Origin: Aradus depressus
Taxonomy: Eukaryota > Arthropoda > Insecta > Hemiptera > Aradidae
Direction of reading: 5' to 3'
DNA length: 64,000 nt
NCBI GenBank assembly: GCA_963662175.1
Contig: OY759225.1
Coordinates: 10,489,107-10,553,106, forward strand
Made by a program: the position numbers and the translations under genes. Positions 1-10,747 of the stretch are shown here, piece by piece. The first letter of the stretch is position 1. Each line of letters begins with the position of its first letter. The notes beneath the pieces are model-generated. The model had not been told where the DNA came from and made no database searches. It was given only the letters and a program-made list of their open reading frames with translations.

Positions 1-41
1 TAAATAAAATTTAACTTAACAGATTCGTAAAATATAATGAA

Positions 42-558
42 CTAGCAGTAATACCCGGCGTTGCCCGGGGAACCTTGACTTTTCTCCTAATATCTCTCGT
101 TCTTAGGACCCCTGGGCACCATGGCTAGTACGCGCCATTCAACGGCGGAAACCACAGCTAGTGAGGTTGATTAAAACATAGACTTCAACCATCCTGGAGC
201 TAAAACTAATTTATTCAAAAAGATTTCTCATTAATCGTTGCAATGGTTTTCGAGTTACAAAGATTGCGTGAGTGGATGCTGGGATGGACCAGGGGTTGAT
301 TAAAAAATAGACCTTAACCTTCCGGTAGATACAACTTATCTATTCAAAAAGATTCCTCATTAATCATTGCAGTGGTTTTTGAGTTACAAAGATTGCGTGG
401 GTGGATGCTGGGATGGACCAGATATTGAGGTACTAATACGCCCATAACCTTCCACAGACGATGACGAACAAATTTAAAAAAAAATTAATCAAATCCATCA
501 AGCCGTTCGTGAGTTATAGCGGTACAACGCACAGACATTTTCAGCTTTATACATATGA
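42..558 (-). mobile_element. non-autonomous Helitron, copy 1
   Basis: Read on the minus strand the element starts with TC (558) and ends CTAG (42) before a T, the Helitron rule. A GC hairpin (CCCGG, GCAACG loop, CCGGG) lies about 10 nt before the 3' end. Two about 130-bp internal modules (near 190-290 and 320-420) are near-duplicates. No Rep/helicase coding is visible, so it must be mobilised in trans. Copies 2 and 3 are at 21427-21950 and 32549-32943. Confidence 0.85.
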
Positions 559-1915
559 TGATGATGTGTTGGATGACGTACACAAGTCCCATTAGACGAA
601 CTTCTACGCCTGGAAGTTATGGAATGTTTACCACAATGACCATGAAGCTGTCAATTGACAGAACAGTAATTGTAAATTGACAATAGTAAGAATGACAAAA
701 AAAAAAAGCGGTCAATGGAACTTAACAATGATACTGACTTGGCCCAATGTCATTGTTTCGGACAATGACCAGTTAATTGAAGCGTGTGCCCTAATAAAGC
801 CCTCTGGCATATTTCTTATGCTTGCTATTTTTGCTTTTTTACTTCCTCGCCTGTAAGTTAGGCAAACTGCCTGAAATTTGAAGCTGAGTTTCAAACAAAA
901 TAATACGATGAATCATCCGATTAGTTGGTTGGGTTCTCTTAGCAGCGATAATACATCCGTCGGAAAATATTTTCTTGTAGAACGATACTTTCGCAATTCC
1001 GCACTTTTTATGAAATTATTCTATTCTCTTGGAAGAGCTTCCTCATAGATTTTGTTGAAATGCAACCGCCATTCCCCGAACCGCTACGTTTCGTTTAAGA
1101 CTCTTGAATGTCAACTATAGTGAAAACATGTAAGAGTTCTTCACTACATTAGAACTTCCTGTAAAAGGAAAAAAAATACTGTGGCTTATCAAGAAAAGCT
1201 AAGGTTCTGCTTCTTTTACAATTATAATACTAAATTATCAAGTGAAAAATGCTAAATAGAAGGCATGCAGTTTTTCGGCGGCTTTCTGAATGTAAAATTT
1301 CCCATAAACAACTTTATGCATTGAATTTAATTAATTTATGCACTATTTTGGCAAAATAAACAATATAGTTTATTCACTTAGCTTCTCCTGAATCAGACAT
1401 ATTAGCTAAGGTTTGAAATAAATAAATGAACTGCACTCTACCAGAATGTAACTAATGTGAAAAGATAATGACGTGTCGTTCCTGTGTTTACATGCCGGGC
1501 TTGCCCACTTAATGTAAACAACGGAGGCCTCTTGGGTTCAATGTCTACAACTAGTCTTCTTCAATACCAATTGTTCCCATCTTTCTAGTGAGAGTTTCAT
1601 AATTTGAATTTTTTCTTGCTAAGTTAGTGAATTGTCCCACTGTGCAATTGGTAGAAGTGTTAGTGAAAGTTTCTCTTGGGTTATTCGCTCGACGAGTCAT
1701 CGGATTGGCACGCAAGGACGTCAGCTTCGCGTCTCTGTCTCTCTCCTCGACTCTCTTTGTTTCAAACATACTCATCGATCTAACCCAATACTATATGATT
1801 ATTTTACAATTTTGTGATATTTCACTTTTCTGAAGAGAAGGTACAATTTATGGTACGTACTCTCTTTACCAGAGGAGGGGGCACACTCCCAAAATATTTA
1901 CATTTGAGTGACATA
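559..1915. other. AT-rich stretch, no gene recognised
   Basis: No repeat shared with the rest of the window and no splice-supported exon was found. A somewhat GC-richer patch at 1551-1833 is open on both strands (74 codons minus, 68 codons plus) but carries no motif I recognise. It could be an eroded element or chance. Confidence 0.4.
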
Positions 1916-1919
1916 TTAA

Positions 1920-2911
1920 CCCTGGAACCACAACGTGACATAGTTATTGGCAATTTAACAACGTGGGTCATATATGATATATGACCCCATACAATGTTTA
2001 GTCATATTTTTTTAATTTTCTATTTAATCCGCTATTTTTGCCATTTTTGATGACTAACAGTCATAATCTAACTATGTATAATGAAAAATAAAAAATTAAA
2101 TGTAAGATGGCGGATTAAGGAATAAATCATCTTAATACTATAAACTAAGGTATATGTTAATATATGTATTTGTTCCTTGAATAGCAACATTATATAAAAA
2201 GTTTTCTCATTCATTATATTTTCCTAATAATGCTAGAATCAAAAAAACATAAAGTAATTGATATGAAAAAATGAATTAAAAAAAAATATAGCATATTGAA
2301 AACGTGGACAGATAGATAAATGAACTGAAAAAAAAATTTATTCATTTGAACAATTTACACACATACTTTGTCTGTGTTCAGCACATACACTCTTAAAACA
2401 CTTTATAGATTGTGATACACCTTTCCTGTCCTTGCTTCGATCACAATCACTGCATCTTCCGGGACGTTTACCCGTTGGAGTTGGGATTGGTTGAGGTGGC
2501 GGGCTCCCTAGAACCTCCCTTATTAGTCTTAGATCCTTTAGAGGTTGTGGATTGTCTAATCTTCTTTTCATGTGGGCTTCAACCAAACCTTCTCCCAGTT
2601 CTTTCAAAAAGTTTGTTCTCCATAATTTCATCCCATTGTGCCGAAAAATGACGTAGGAATTTATGCCAATTGCATCCTAACATCCCATAAAAATACCTCA
2701 TACACCACAACGTGGGGTCGCCCGTGACCCAAAGGCACTGTAAATGTTTCCTAAGAGAGGGCTGAAAGCAGACTGACACTCTGTTGTGATCATCTTGTCA
2801 GGACAGGAAGGTACAAGATCGGACATGTCTAACTGCAGGAGTGCAATGGAAGTAAACAATATTTTCAGAACTCCCCAGGGTCAGGGGTGACCCCACGTTG
2901 TGATTCCAGGG
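1920..2911 (-). mobile_element. piggyBac-type element, internally deleted
   Basis: The element is flanked by TTAA at 1916-1919 and 2912-2915. Its ends are inverted: CCCTGGAACCACAACGTG on the left, and CCCTGGAATCACAACGTG read inward from the right. At 992 bp it is much shorter than a full piggyBac. It retains the C-terminal third of the transposase on the minus strand. Confidence 0.88.
2338..2779 (-). pseudogene. piggyBac transposase C-terminus (frameshifted)
   Basis: Two overlapping minus-strand frames together give the end of a piggyBac-family transposase. The upstream frame (2779-2579) has LWCMRYFYGMLGCNWHKF, the position of the transposase's late hydrophobic helix. The downstream frame (2631-2338) has the segment before the zinc-binding tail, then the Cys-rich tail itself (RCSDCDRSKDRKG, KSVCAEH, CVNC), the cross-brace finger piggyBac proteins use to bind their ends. 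The frame changes at about 2580-2631, so no intact protein is made. The DDD catalytic core is absent. Family assignment rests on the TTAA site, the ends and the Cys pattern. Confidence 0.75.
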
Positions 2912-2915
2912 TTAA

Positions 2916-3360
2916 GAATACAAAATAGATGAAGTTTAATTTCTATATTGGTAAAGATATTTAATTCTTTTTTACTTCCCCAGCTTTACCAAGTATAGGG
3001 GATGTTATGAAACCAGTCAAAAATTCGATGCAGAATTTTCAACGGAATTTCATATTCTCCGACCTCCTGAACACGATAATTCCCGTTAGAATAAATGTAT
3101 CGACACGAAATTGTATATGTGTATCTAATACCCCTTAAAGGACATCACCTATTGATTTTCAGCCAAATCGACTAAAAGAAAGGGACGGGGGGGGGGGGGG
3201 GGGGGTTAGGGAGGAGGCTGAACACCAAAATCCTAATAACTGAGGATGTAATGAATTTTTATAAAATTCAAAATCACAAAAGCCGATGTAATGAATGTAT
3301 GGACACAAAATTTAGCATGATTCAGATGCCACTATGTACCTCAGCAAACCTCTAATTCCT
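2916..3360 (+). repeat. 135-bp-unit repeat family, plus orientation
   Basis: It begins at a short inverted arm around the cttccccagctt / tataggggatgttatg boundary and continues with the family hallmarks: cgataattcccg, tgtatcgacacgaaatt, ttttcagccaaatcg, a G-tract, and a second unit with ggatgtaatgaa. It is non-coding and of unknown class. Confidence 0.7.
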
Positions 3361-3735
3361 AAGGCTGGCTCCTATGAGATAGTTCTCGTCTTCCTATAAG
3401 TCTCTCTCTCCACTGGACAGATTGTTACTCTTCTGTTTCATCAGTCCAGTTTTTTACAATTCATATATAAGTAATTATTGTTTCACATTATTATTCATAC
3501 TTGTTTTTCTAAATTTTATTTCTCTTTATTATTTTTCACTAGTGTATCATATTGTTTTACTCATTGCCTGTTTTTAACATTTAGTATTTATTCCTAGAGA
3601 CCTCTTTTATTCTATATTTATTCTTCTCAACTGGTTGATACTTGTATACTCTTGTTTATTCTTTATGTTATTATTCTTAAGGGACGTATGTCCCAGAATA
3701 AAGATTATATTTCATTTCATTTCATTAATGTGTTT
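3361..3735 (+). mobile_element. LINE 3' end (Jockey/CR1-like), 5' truncated
   Basis: The 3' UTR matches the reverse complement of 47275-47620, which follows a reverse-transcriptase C-terminus there. It ends in the tail cagaataaagattat plus an ATTTC repeat, typical of a dead-on-arrival non-LTR insertion. Confidence 0.75.
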
Positions 3736-4075
3736 CTTAAACTTCTCTGGGATGTTAATATGTTGATTTTTTCCGACATTTTTTTTTTTCCAGAAGTGTC
3801 TTTTTTTTGACAATATTTTGGGACATTTCCGCGTCTCTTCTCTAAAGGTTTTAAGTTTTTTTTATAGATCGACATGCATTTTTTTAGTTAAATTCAAAAC
3901 TTCATAAGGATGATACTTAATAATTTGCCGTGAAATCGGTCGAAGAGAAGGGGGGGGGGGGGGCAGAGAAGGGGGTTCGACTCAAATATATATGAATATA
4001 TCGACAGAAAATTTAGTATGATTCAGAAGCCTCTACTTAAGAAGATATATTGAGTTTTAGCTCAAACGGTCTTTA
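3736..4075 (+). repeat. 135-bp-unit repeat fragment
   Basis: The later part (3925-4065) carries the family's ccgtgaaatcggtcgaagag, a G-tract, and tatcgacagaaaatttagt. The 5' part (3736-3920) is T-rich and unassigned. Confidence 0.55.
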
Positions 4076-4083
4076 TGCAATCC

Positions 4084-4691
4084 CAGGGGCGTAGCCAGGA
4101 TTTTGAGCAAGGGGGAGGGGAGGCAAAGTTATGCTACGAGGGTGGAGGGTATAGACTCCCGGAGGCACATCCCGCAGTTTGCAGACTTTTTGTTATTAAT
4201 TTGGGAGACTCTGACCTCTAGAAGCTCCCCCTGAGGTAACCACTGACTGTAATACTTAAGTTGACTTTACATGAGCAGCAAAAATGCAATGCGCAGCAGC
4301 AGCAAATGTACGCTGTGGTTTCTGTGCTTTTAGAATTAAATTACTCACATCCAATAGCGTGCATTTGCTGCTGCTGCGCTTTGCATTTTTACTGCGTATG
4401 TAAAATCAGCTTTAAGAGTATAAAGTATAACATAAATGAAGATTTCGAGCGAGGAAATGAAATGATCGAATTCATATATATTTAAATAAATGTAATATGA
4501 CTTGTTTTGTACATGTACATTTATATAACAGCTGATTGCTGATTTAGGAATCAGACGCACGGGAAATTTGAAGATCCAAGCAATCTATTTTTAATAAAAA
4601 CAATTTTTTTAGTTTATTTAATTTTTATCTTGGTTTTTTGCTCTGGCTTGCCCCCCCCCCCCCCCCCCCCCCTTCCCTGGCTACTCCCCTG
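4084..4691. mobile_element. hAT-type MITE, copy 1
   Basis: Ends CAGGGGCGTAGCCAGG and CCTGGCTACTCCCCTG form inverted repeats. They are flanked by tgcaatcc (4076-4083) and tacaatcc (4692-4699), an 8-bp target duplication with one mismatch, as hAT elements make. Inside is a hairpin with arms near 4277-4312 and 4355-4391 (GCAGCAGCAGC). Poly-C sits next to the right end. A 71-codon minus-strand frame (4560-4345) is shared with copy 2 but matches nothing I know. Confidence 0.82.
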
Positions 4692-4880
4692 TACAATCCT
4701 CAATGTACCTGAGATTATCTATGATTGTGACAACCTCGACTTCCCACGATGGAAAGCATATCTTCGCGTCTATCCATCAACAGAAATGCACCTCTCCAAA
4801 TGTGCATCTGTAATTCTCATAACAAATGTACTCCCGTAATCTCTAATTATTTCGCGGAATTTAAAAAAATTTTAACTTAC

Positions 4881-4917
4881 CATTTGGACATGTGAACAGG
4901 CCTCCTTGGTTTGTACT
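4881..4917 (-). CDS. 37-nt internal exon of a host gene
   Basis: On the minus strand the acceptor is ttttttgtctgttacag and the donor is ATG|GTAAGTTAA, both strong, enclosing 37 nt. All three frames are open. Frame 1 reads STNQGGLFTCPN and recalls the end of the first beta-propeller blade of integrin alpha chains (G-x-L-[FY]-x-C-P). The other frames read VQTKEACSHVQM and YKPRRPVHMSK. A signal-peptide exon lies upstream on the same strand at 28558-28617, which would suit an extracellular protein. That both belong to one gene, and the integrin idea, are inference. Confidence 0.45.
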
Positions 4918-5138
4918 CTGTAACAGACAAAAAATATTTTAGCATATGTGCAATTTTGGTTAACTATTAAAATTAGCATATTTGTTTTGTTATCAACTGA
5001 ATAATTTATGCTTGTCAGTAGGACATTTCGTGTACTCATTGTTGATCTAGAATGGCTAAAGACAAGTTCCATTTTGAACCTTATTATTGGAACTTACCAT
5101 TGTTTTTCTTTCATAATTGATGTTTTATTCAAATCCTG

Positions 5139-5401
5139 TTTATCTGGGGGGTACAATAAACTTAAGCACGCCGTCCTTCGGATGGGACGTTAAGCGATGG
5201 TCTCGAGCCTGTACGATGTCAGGTACTCGTTAAAGACCCCTACCCTAGGTGAATAAAAATTTAGGGTAGGCAAAATTTAGGAGTCCCACAGTATTGACGG
5301 GCTCATGTCCACCAGAGCGACGAAAGACCGCTCTGGTAATAGGTGATATGACCTTGTAGTTAAAGCCCGGGCATGAGTCATAATAACTAACCTAACCTAA
5401 C
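5139..5401 (+). mobile_element. SINE-A copy, 5' truncated
   Basis: Lacks the tRNA-like head. Starts in the ttatctgg..gtacaataaac segment and runs through the body to the tail gggcatgagtcataataact followed by cctaacctaac. Confidence 0.85.
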
Positions 5402-5615
5402 TCCCGATAGAATAAATTTGTGTAAACAATACATTATGTGGACGACACTTTTCAGCTAAATCGGCCGAAGGAAAGGGGGGGAAACAGGTGCCTCAACTCA
5501 AGCATCCCAATGCCGATGTAAACAATGTACAGGCATACAATTTTATATTTAAATTTAAAACCCCATAATAAAGGATGGCACAGAGAAACAAGTCAACTCA
5601 AATACCCTAATAACT
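5402..5615 (+). repeat. 135-bp-unit repeat, plus
   Basis: Contains ctcccgatagaataaattt, cagctaaatcggccgaagg and gccgatgtaaacaatgta. It lies between two SINE-A copies. Confidence 0.65.
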
Positions 5616-5621
5616 CCTGGA

Positions 5622-5935
5622 GGGCGTCAGTAGCTCAGTGGTATGTGTGCTTACTTACCAAACTCAAGATCGCGGGTTCGAAACCGGGCCGAGACCCTTA
5701 GTTTATTTTTTATCTGGGAGATAAAATAAACTTAAATACGCCATCCTTGAGATGGGACGTTAAGGGATGGTCCCGAGCCTGTACGTTGTCAGGTACTCGT
5801 TAAAGACCAAAATAAGCAAAGTTTAGGACTCCCACAGTAGAGCCATGTCTACCAGAGTGACGAAAGAGCGCTATGTTAGTAGGCTATATGACCTCGTAGT
5901 TGAATACAGGGCATGAGTCACAATACTTAACATAT
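5622..5935 (+). mobile_element. SINE-A copy with tRNA-like head
   Basis: The pol III A box (tagctcagtgg) and B box (ggttcgaaacc) are intact in the head at about 5630-5695. The body follows to gcatgagtcacaatactta with no CCTAA tail. Several body differences suggest an older copy. Confidence 0.85.
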
Positions 5936-6460
5936 ATTTTTGTTATCAGACGCTATTGATAAGACTACATTTGTTAAACAGAGACCCTTTAAAACAAAAA
6001 TAAAAAAATACCTACATTTCATTGGATGGTAAATATTGTCTTTTTACAGCGATTCAAAATGGCGGATTTGTGCTTCGAAGAAGGTTAATTAACTTCTATA
6101 AAAAAACAACGGATTGGATCTTTTTTTTTTTTTTTTTTTCAAGGCAAAAGTAATTTGGTTTTGATTTACGTTGAGTTAGGTTAATTTGGACCTAGAGCGA
6201 TAGACCATGAAAAAAAACTGTTGAAGTGTTTTCGTTACTATAGCTGTGTCATCAGGTAGAGAGGAAAATACAGCAATTTACTGTAGACATGAAAAGCGGG
6301 ATTCTGCGGAGCTACTGATCGTCAGGCTACTTCAGAACTAGTCATCAGAAAAGTCGTCGGGGTACCCTGTGACGTTTACTGTACTCGCGTTTTTTATACT
6401 TTCTAAGAATTTTCTTTGACATTTAATTTACATTTATTGTTTATCTATCATAGTTATTTA
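5936..6460. other. no gene; unassigned sequence
   Basis: AT-rich, with a 20-nt T run near 6120. The minus strand reads acctgatgacac..acgaaaacac near 6225-6260, which resembles a hammerhead core but forms no stem II. Nothing else recognised. Confidence 0.4.
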
Positions 6461-6816
6461 TTAGGTTAGGTTAGGTTAGGTTTTATGACTCATGCCCGGG
6501 CTTTAACTACGAGGTCATATCGCCTACTACTAGAGCGCTCTTTCGTCACTCTGGTGGGACATGAGCCCGACTCTACTGTAGGAGTCCTAAATTTTGCCTA
6601 CCCTAAATTTTTATTCATCTAGGGTAGGGGTCTTTAACGAGTACCTGACATCGTACAGGCTCGGGACCATCGCTTAACGTCCCATCCGAAGGACGGCGTG
6701 CTTAAGTTTATTTTACCTCCCAGATAAAATAAAACTAAGGGCCTCGGTCGGGCTACGAACCCACGACCTTGAGCTCAGAAGTCAAGCACGCATACCACTG
6801 AGCTACCGGCGCCCTC
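6461..6816 (-). mobile_element. SINE-A full-length copy
   Basis: A complete copy. On the minus strand: gagggcgccggtagctcag head with A and B boxes, body, then tail cataaaacctaacctaacct (four CCTAA units). This is among the longest CCTAA tails in the window. Confidence 0.9.
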
Positions 6817-7483
6817 TAGTCATTTATTATTATTAAAAAAATAAATTATATTTATCCCACTTTGGTTACACTACAACGCAAAACGTATTAATTCGTTACG
6901 ATTGGGCAAAAAGTCAATTAATGACTTATATAGACTTTTGAATCTTCATAATACATTCCGCTGAAAATTAATAAGTGTCGACCTTATGGAGATTTGAATT
7001 CACATATGAAATTTTATGTCGATAAATTCATTACATCGGCAGTTATTGGGATTTTTGAGTTGACCTGATTCCTCCTTCCCTTCGGCCGATTCCGCTGAAA
7101 ATTAAACGACGTTGCACAGGATTTGAAATTTGAAATGATGTAAGATAAATTGGAAGAATAGATTTCGGCTGAAATCAGACGAAAATTAACATTTTATAAG
7201 ATACAGCTTATATTTTTTCAGCCTAATCAAAAATCTCTTTAAGTAAAAGTTGTAGAAAGTACTAAAATGCAACTTTTTCAAAAAAAAAAAAAAAATAATA
7301 AAAAATAAAGAAAGCGAAATAACTACAGTATTTTTCTAATTTTTTATTAAATTTCGGGAGGAAGTCATTAGTGAAAATGCAGTGAGTATAATCATTTGTC
7401 ATTTTGTTTTAAATAAGTTTCAAACTGAGCGAGTTTGAAAGAAAAGGTATTTCGAAAAGAATTAAGTAGGAAATACAATTTGG
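6817..7483 (-). repeat. 135-bp-unit repeat plus unassigned sequence
   Basis: Positions 6935-7110 hold minus-strand family units (tccgctgaaaattaataagt, tcgataaattcattacatcg). Beyond 7180 the sequence is AT-rich with an A run near 7280 and no recognisable gene. Confidence 0.55.
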
Positions 7484-7491
7484 GATGTCAA

Positions 7492-7755
7492 CAAGGGCGG
7501 ATCCAGGGGGGGGGGGGGGGGGGGGGGCGGGGGGGGGGTGTAAAATTTAGACAGGTTGAGTAACAGTCTGAGTCTGTGACTTCGTTAAAGTCTGTGGTGT
7601 GTGCGCAAGACCACAAGAGGTCCTTCATACATGCATCAATAGGACTTCTTTCCCAATTTACGTGCATATTTCTTTATCCTTAACGAAACTGACTTATGAG
7701 CCTCTGGGCTAGGAAGGGGGTAACTCTGCTTTTACCCCCCTTGTATCCGCCACTG
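7492..7755. mobile_element. hAT-type MITE, 264 bp
   Basis: Inverted ends: CAAGGGCGGATCCAGGGGG on the left, and CAGTGGCGGATACAAGGGGG read inward from the right. A perfect 8-bp duplication GATGTCAA lies at 7484-7491 and 7756-7763. A G-tract of over 30 nt lies directly inside the left end. No coding capacity. Confidence 0.85.
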
Positions 7756-7763
7756 GATGTCAA

Positions 7764-8315
7764 GCTAAATTGTAAATAGATCCTTAAATATTGATATATT
7801 ATTATACATATATTAATAATAACATTTTGTAAAAATCCGTTCTGAAGGAGCGTAATTATCAGAAGGTGGAACAAAGAAAGCAAAGTGATTTTAATCTCTT
7901 TTTCTTTTGAAAGTTGCATAAAAACAATGATATGAAAAGCAAGATTTAAGAAAAAAAGAATATTAATGAAATTTTCATTACCTATCGAACTGTTTGCATT
8001 AAATTATTTTACAATTAATGTCAATTTAAACAAAATACATAAGAAAAAGTGTTACACAGTTCCGGAATAAGACCACAGGCTTTCTCAATTATTTATCCAC
8101 TTTGTTATAATTAATTTATTATTAAAATAACTGTTTATAAAAAAAATTTAATTGTAAACATTAAAATGTTTAACCAAACATTCTGATGTCCTACTTTATT
8201 AATTGTTAATTCTGTAAACATAGGACTAATTTCCACCCCCCCCCCCCCCCCCCCCCCATTCCCAATTTAAGATATTAATCAACATTCTACAATAACAGAA
8301 ATTTCTTTATAGTAA
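7764..8315. other. no gene; AT-rich with a poly-C tract
   Basis: Only a C run of about 21 nt at 8236-8257 stands out. Otherwise featureless AT-rich sequence leading into the satellite. Confidence 0.4.
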
Positions 8316-8820
8316 ATATAATATATAATATAAATATACTATATAATATATACTATATATACTATATAATATATACTATATAATATATACTATATATACT
8401 ATATAATATATACTATATAATATATACTATATATACTATATAATATATACTATATAATATATAATATAAATATACTATATAATATATACTATATATACTA
8501 TATAATATATACTATATAATATAAATATACTATATAATATATACTATATAATATATAATATAAATATACTATATAATATATACTATATATACTATATAAT
8601 ATATACTATATAATATATAATATAAATATACTATATAATATATACTATATATACTATATAATATATACTATATAATATATAATATAAATATACTATATAA
8701 TATATACTATATATACTATATAATATATACTATATAATATATACTATATATACTATATAATATATACTATATATACTATATAATATATACTATATAATAT
8801 ATAATATAAATATACTATAT
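8316..8820. repeat. AT minisatellite
   Basis: About 500 bp made only of short blocks such as tatactatataata and ataatataaata in irregular higher-order order, with no G on the plus strand. The array is self-complementary over short distances and should form cruciforms. Confidence 0.92.
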
Positions 8821-8869
8821 TATCAAGTTCTCCTGCCTTCTCTTCGCTCGATTTTAGTGAAAATTATTA

Positions 8870-9095
8870 AAAAGGTAAACAAAAGACTTCCACAAATTAA
8901 TCAATTATATTTTCGCTCTCCCTCTAAAACCAATCTAGAGACTATAGACTTCTGAATCGTCATTCTTATTTTTGTGCCGATAAATTCTTTATTATATATA
9001 TAGTTATTAGGATTTTTGCATTATGCCCATCCTTCCCTTTGGCCGATTTAGCTAAACATTTATATTTGTTGCCCCTATATGGTTCTGGATACACA
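8870..9095 (-). repeat. 135-bp-unit repeat, minus
   Basis: Starts with the family end caaattaatcaatta..tttcgctctccctct and continues with gtgccgataaattcttt and ttggccgatttagct. Confidence 0.65.
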
Positions 9096-9253
9096 TTCGA
9101 AACCCGGCCGCCGTCATTAAGGCATGGTCTCTTATTTAGAACTCCCTTGGAAGAGTCGAGCTCATGTCCACCAGAGTGACAAAAGAGGGTTCTGGTAGTA
9201 GGCGATATGATTTCGTAGTTAAAGCCCGGGCATGAGTCCCAATAACTAACTAA
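9096..9253 (+). mobile_element. SINE-A copy with internal deletion
   Basis: The B-box side (cattcgaaacccggcc) is joined directly to the back half of the body (gagctcatgtccaccagag..cccgggcatgag), so about 150 bp of the middle is missing. Confidence 0.75.
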
Positions 9254-10069
9254 CAAAAATATAGACAGAAAATATAAATATAATATTTAAATATTTGCAG
9301 CTACACGTCAAGAACAATTTAAAATCTAGGTAGCAGAAGTTGAAGTGAACTAACCCGTGAAATTAATAGCAACCTTCGGAATTAAATTAGTGGGTACTCT
9401 AAAGAGGACAGGGCATGGTCAGGCACTAACGGTGTCTAGTCACCGGTGTATATTCACCGTTGTCTAGTCACCGTTTTGATGGTCAACACTGGGGCTCACC
9501 AGGTTCAGACCGGTAACGGATCTCTTCACACCTCATTAACAGTTTCTCTCAATATTCTCATAGAAACAAAAGATGTTATCATTCCACTGTTTTATTTGCG
9601 ACCAGAACCAGCATCATCATCAGTGGCACATCTATGAACGAATATATAGAAAATATAAATAATGAAAGGTAATGTACCTAGTAAAATATTAAAGAAACAA
9701 GGTACAGTGTATGTAACAAGATCAGGAAATGAAACAAAAAACTTTGATTACCCTACCCGTACAGTATAGAGGCTAAGGGAATACTGGCATAGCTCAAAGA
9801 GAAGAGTATAGTAAGGTTTTATTTTATTCACACTATCCACATACAAACAACATTCAGTACATAATATACACAATAAGTCAAATAAATATCTACAATAAAT
9901 ATATACAATAAATATCTACAATAAAATAAATCACACCAGATAGTTCCAGGTAATCTCTCAATATCTGTGACCTAGTATTGTTACCTTATCTAAGATGTAC
10001 AGGGTGATGCAGGATGTATTCAAACTTCAGAATCGTTTTTGTAAAAAGCCAAAAAAATGAAACAAAAAA
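9254..10069. other. no gene; unassigned
   Basis: Contains a short direct repeat of tagtcaccg near 9436-9475, an AT stretch of tctacaataaatata units (9890-9930), and at 10002-10045 a gtacagggtgatgcaggatg end resembling IS630-type termini. No exon seen. Confidence 0.4.
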
Positions 10070-10204
10070 ATATTGGATAATCACTGACAATGTATACCCC
10101 CACAACGAATTAATCAATTACGTTTTTGCTCTCTCTCCAAGAATTCATAATTGACATATACAAGGGCTTCTGAATTTTCATACCAAATTGTGTTTTTTGA
10201 TATA
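10070..10204 (-). repeat. 135-bp-unit repeat fragment, minus
   Basis: Carries acaacgaattaatcaattac and tttgctctctctccaa, the family's terminal segment, then the cttctgaattttcataccaa block, cut by the mariner. Confidence 0.55.
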
Positions 10205-10410
10205 TGAGGCGTGTTCAAAAAGTAACGGGAATTTTGTAATTTCGTGCGTTGTATTAATCCGATTTGCTCGATTTTTTCGTTGTTGTGTTGGTAAAAATGT
10301 CTGAAAAGTATCTGTACATTGTTAGCCAAACCGGATGTTTAGTCTGCTGTCAGCTGTCAAAGAGGTTACATGTGTTTTGGAACGATCGGCGATTATTTAT
10401 ATTATGAATA

Positions 10411-10730
10411 GGTTAGGTTAGGTTTTATGACTCATGTCCGGGCTTTAACTACGAGGTCATATCGCCTACTACCAGAGCGCTCATTCTCTGGTGGACATGA
10501 GCCCGACTCTACTGTGGGAGTCCTAAATTTTGCCTACCCTAAATTTTTATTCACCTAGGGCAGGGGTCTTTAACGAGTACCTGACATCGTACAGGCTCGG
10601 GACCATCGCTTAACGTCCCATCCGAAGGTCGGCGTGCTTAAGTTTATTTTAACTCCCAGATAAAATAAACTAAGGGCCTCGGTCGGGGTACGTTCTTTAG
10701 CTCAGAAGTCAAGCACGCATACCACTGAGC
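10411..10730 (-). mobile_element. SINE-A insertion in mariner
   Basis: Flanked by a perfect 13-bp duplication tatattatgaata (10398-10410 and 10731-10743). The tRNA-like head is cut short at gctcagtgg, so the 5' end is truncated by a few bases. The tail has two CCTAA units. It was inserted after the mariner. Confidence 0.93.
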
Positions 10731-10747
10731 TATATTATGAATATAAA

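Noticed and set aside
1551..1833. Small gene on either strand
   Set aside because: Both strands are open for about 70 codons, but there is no motif, no splice support and no repeat match to decide.
5622..5700. tRNA gene
   Set aside because: A and B boxes are present, but the same sequence heads many dispersed copies followed by a common body, so it is a SINE head, as are the other tRNA-like heads in the window.
6225..6265. Hammerhead-like core on the minus strand (CTGATGA..GAAAAC)
   Set aside because: Stem II cannot form (CACAGC..AGTAAC shows no pairing next to the core) and stem III is not self-complementary.
8966..9256. 96-codon minus-strand frame
   Set aside because: It spans a 135-bp unit and a deleted SINE; a shadow of repeats.
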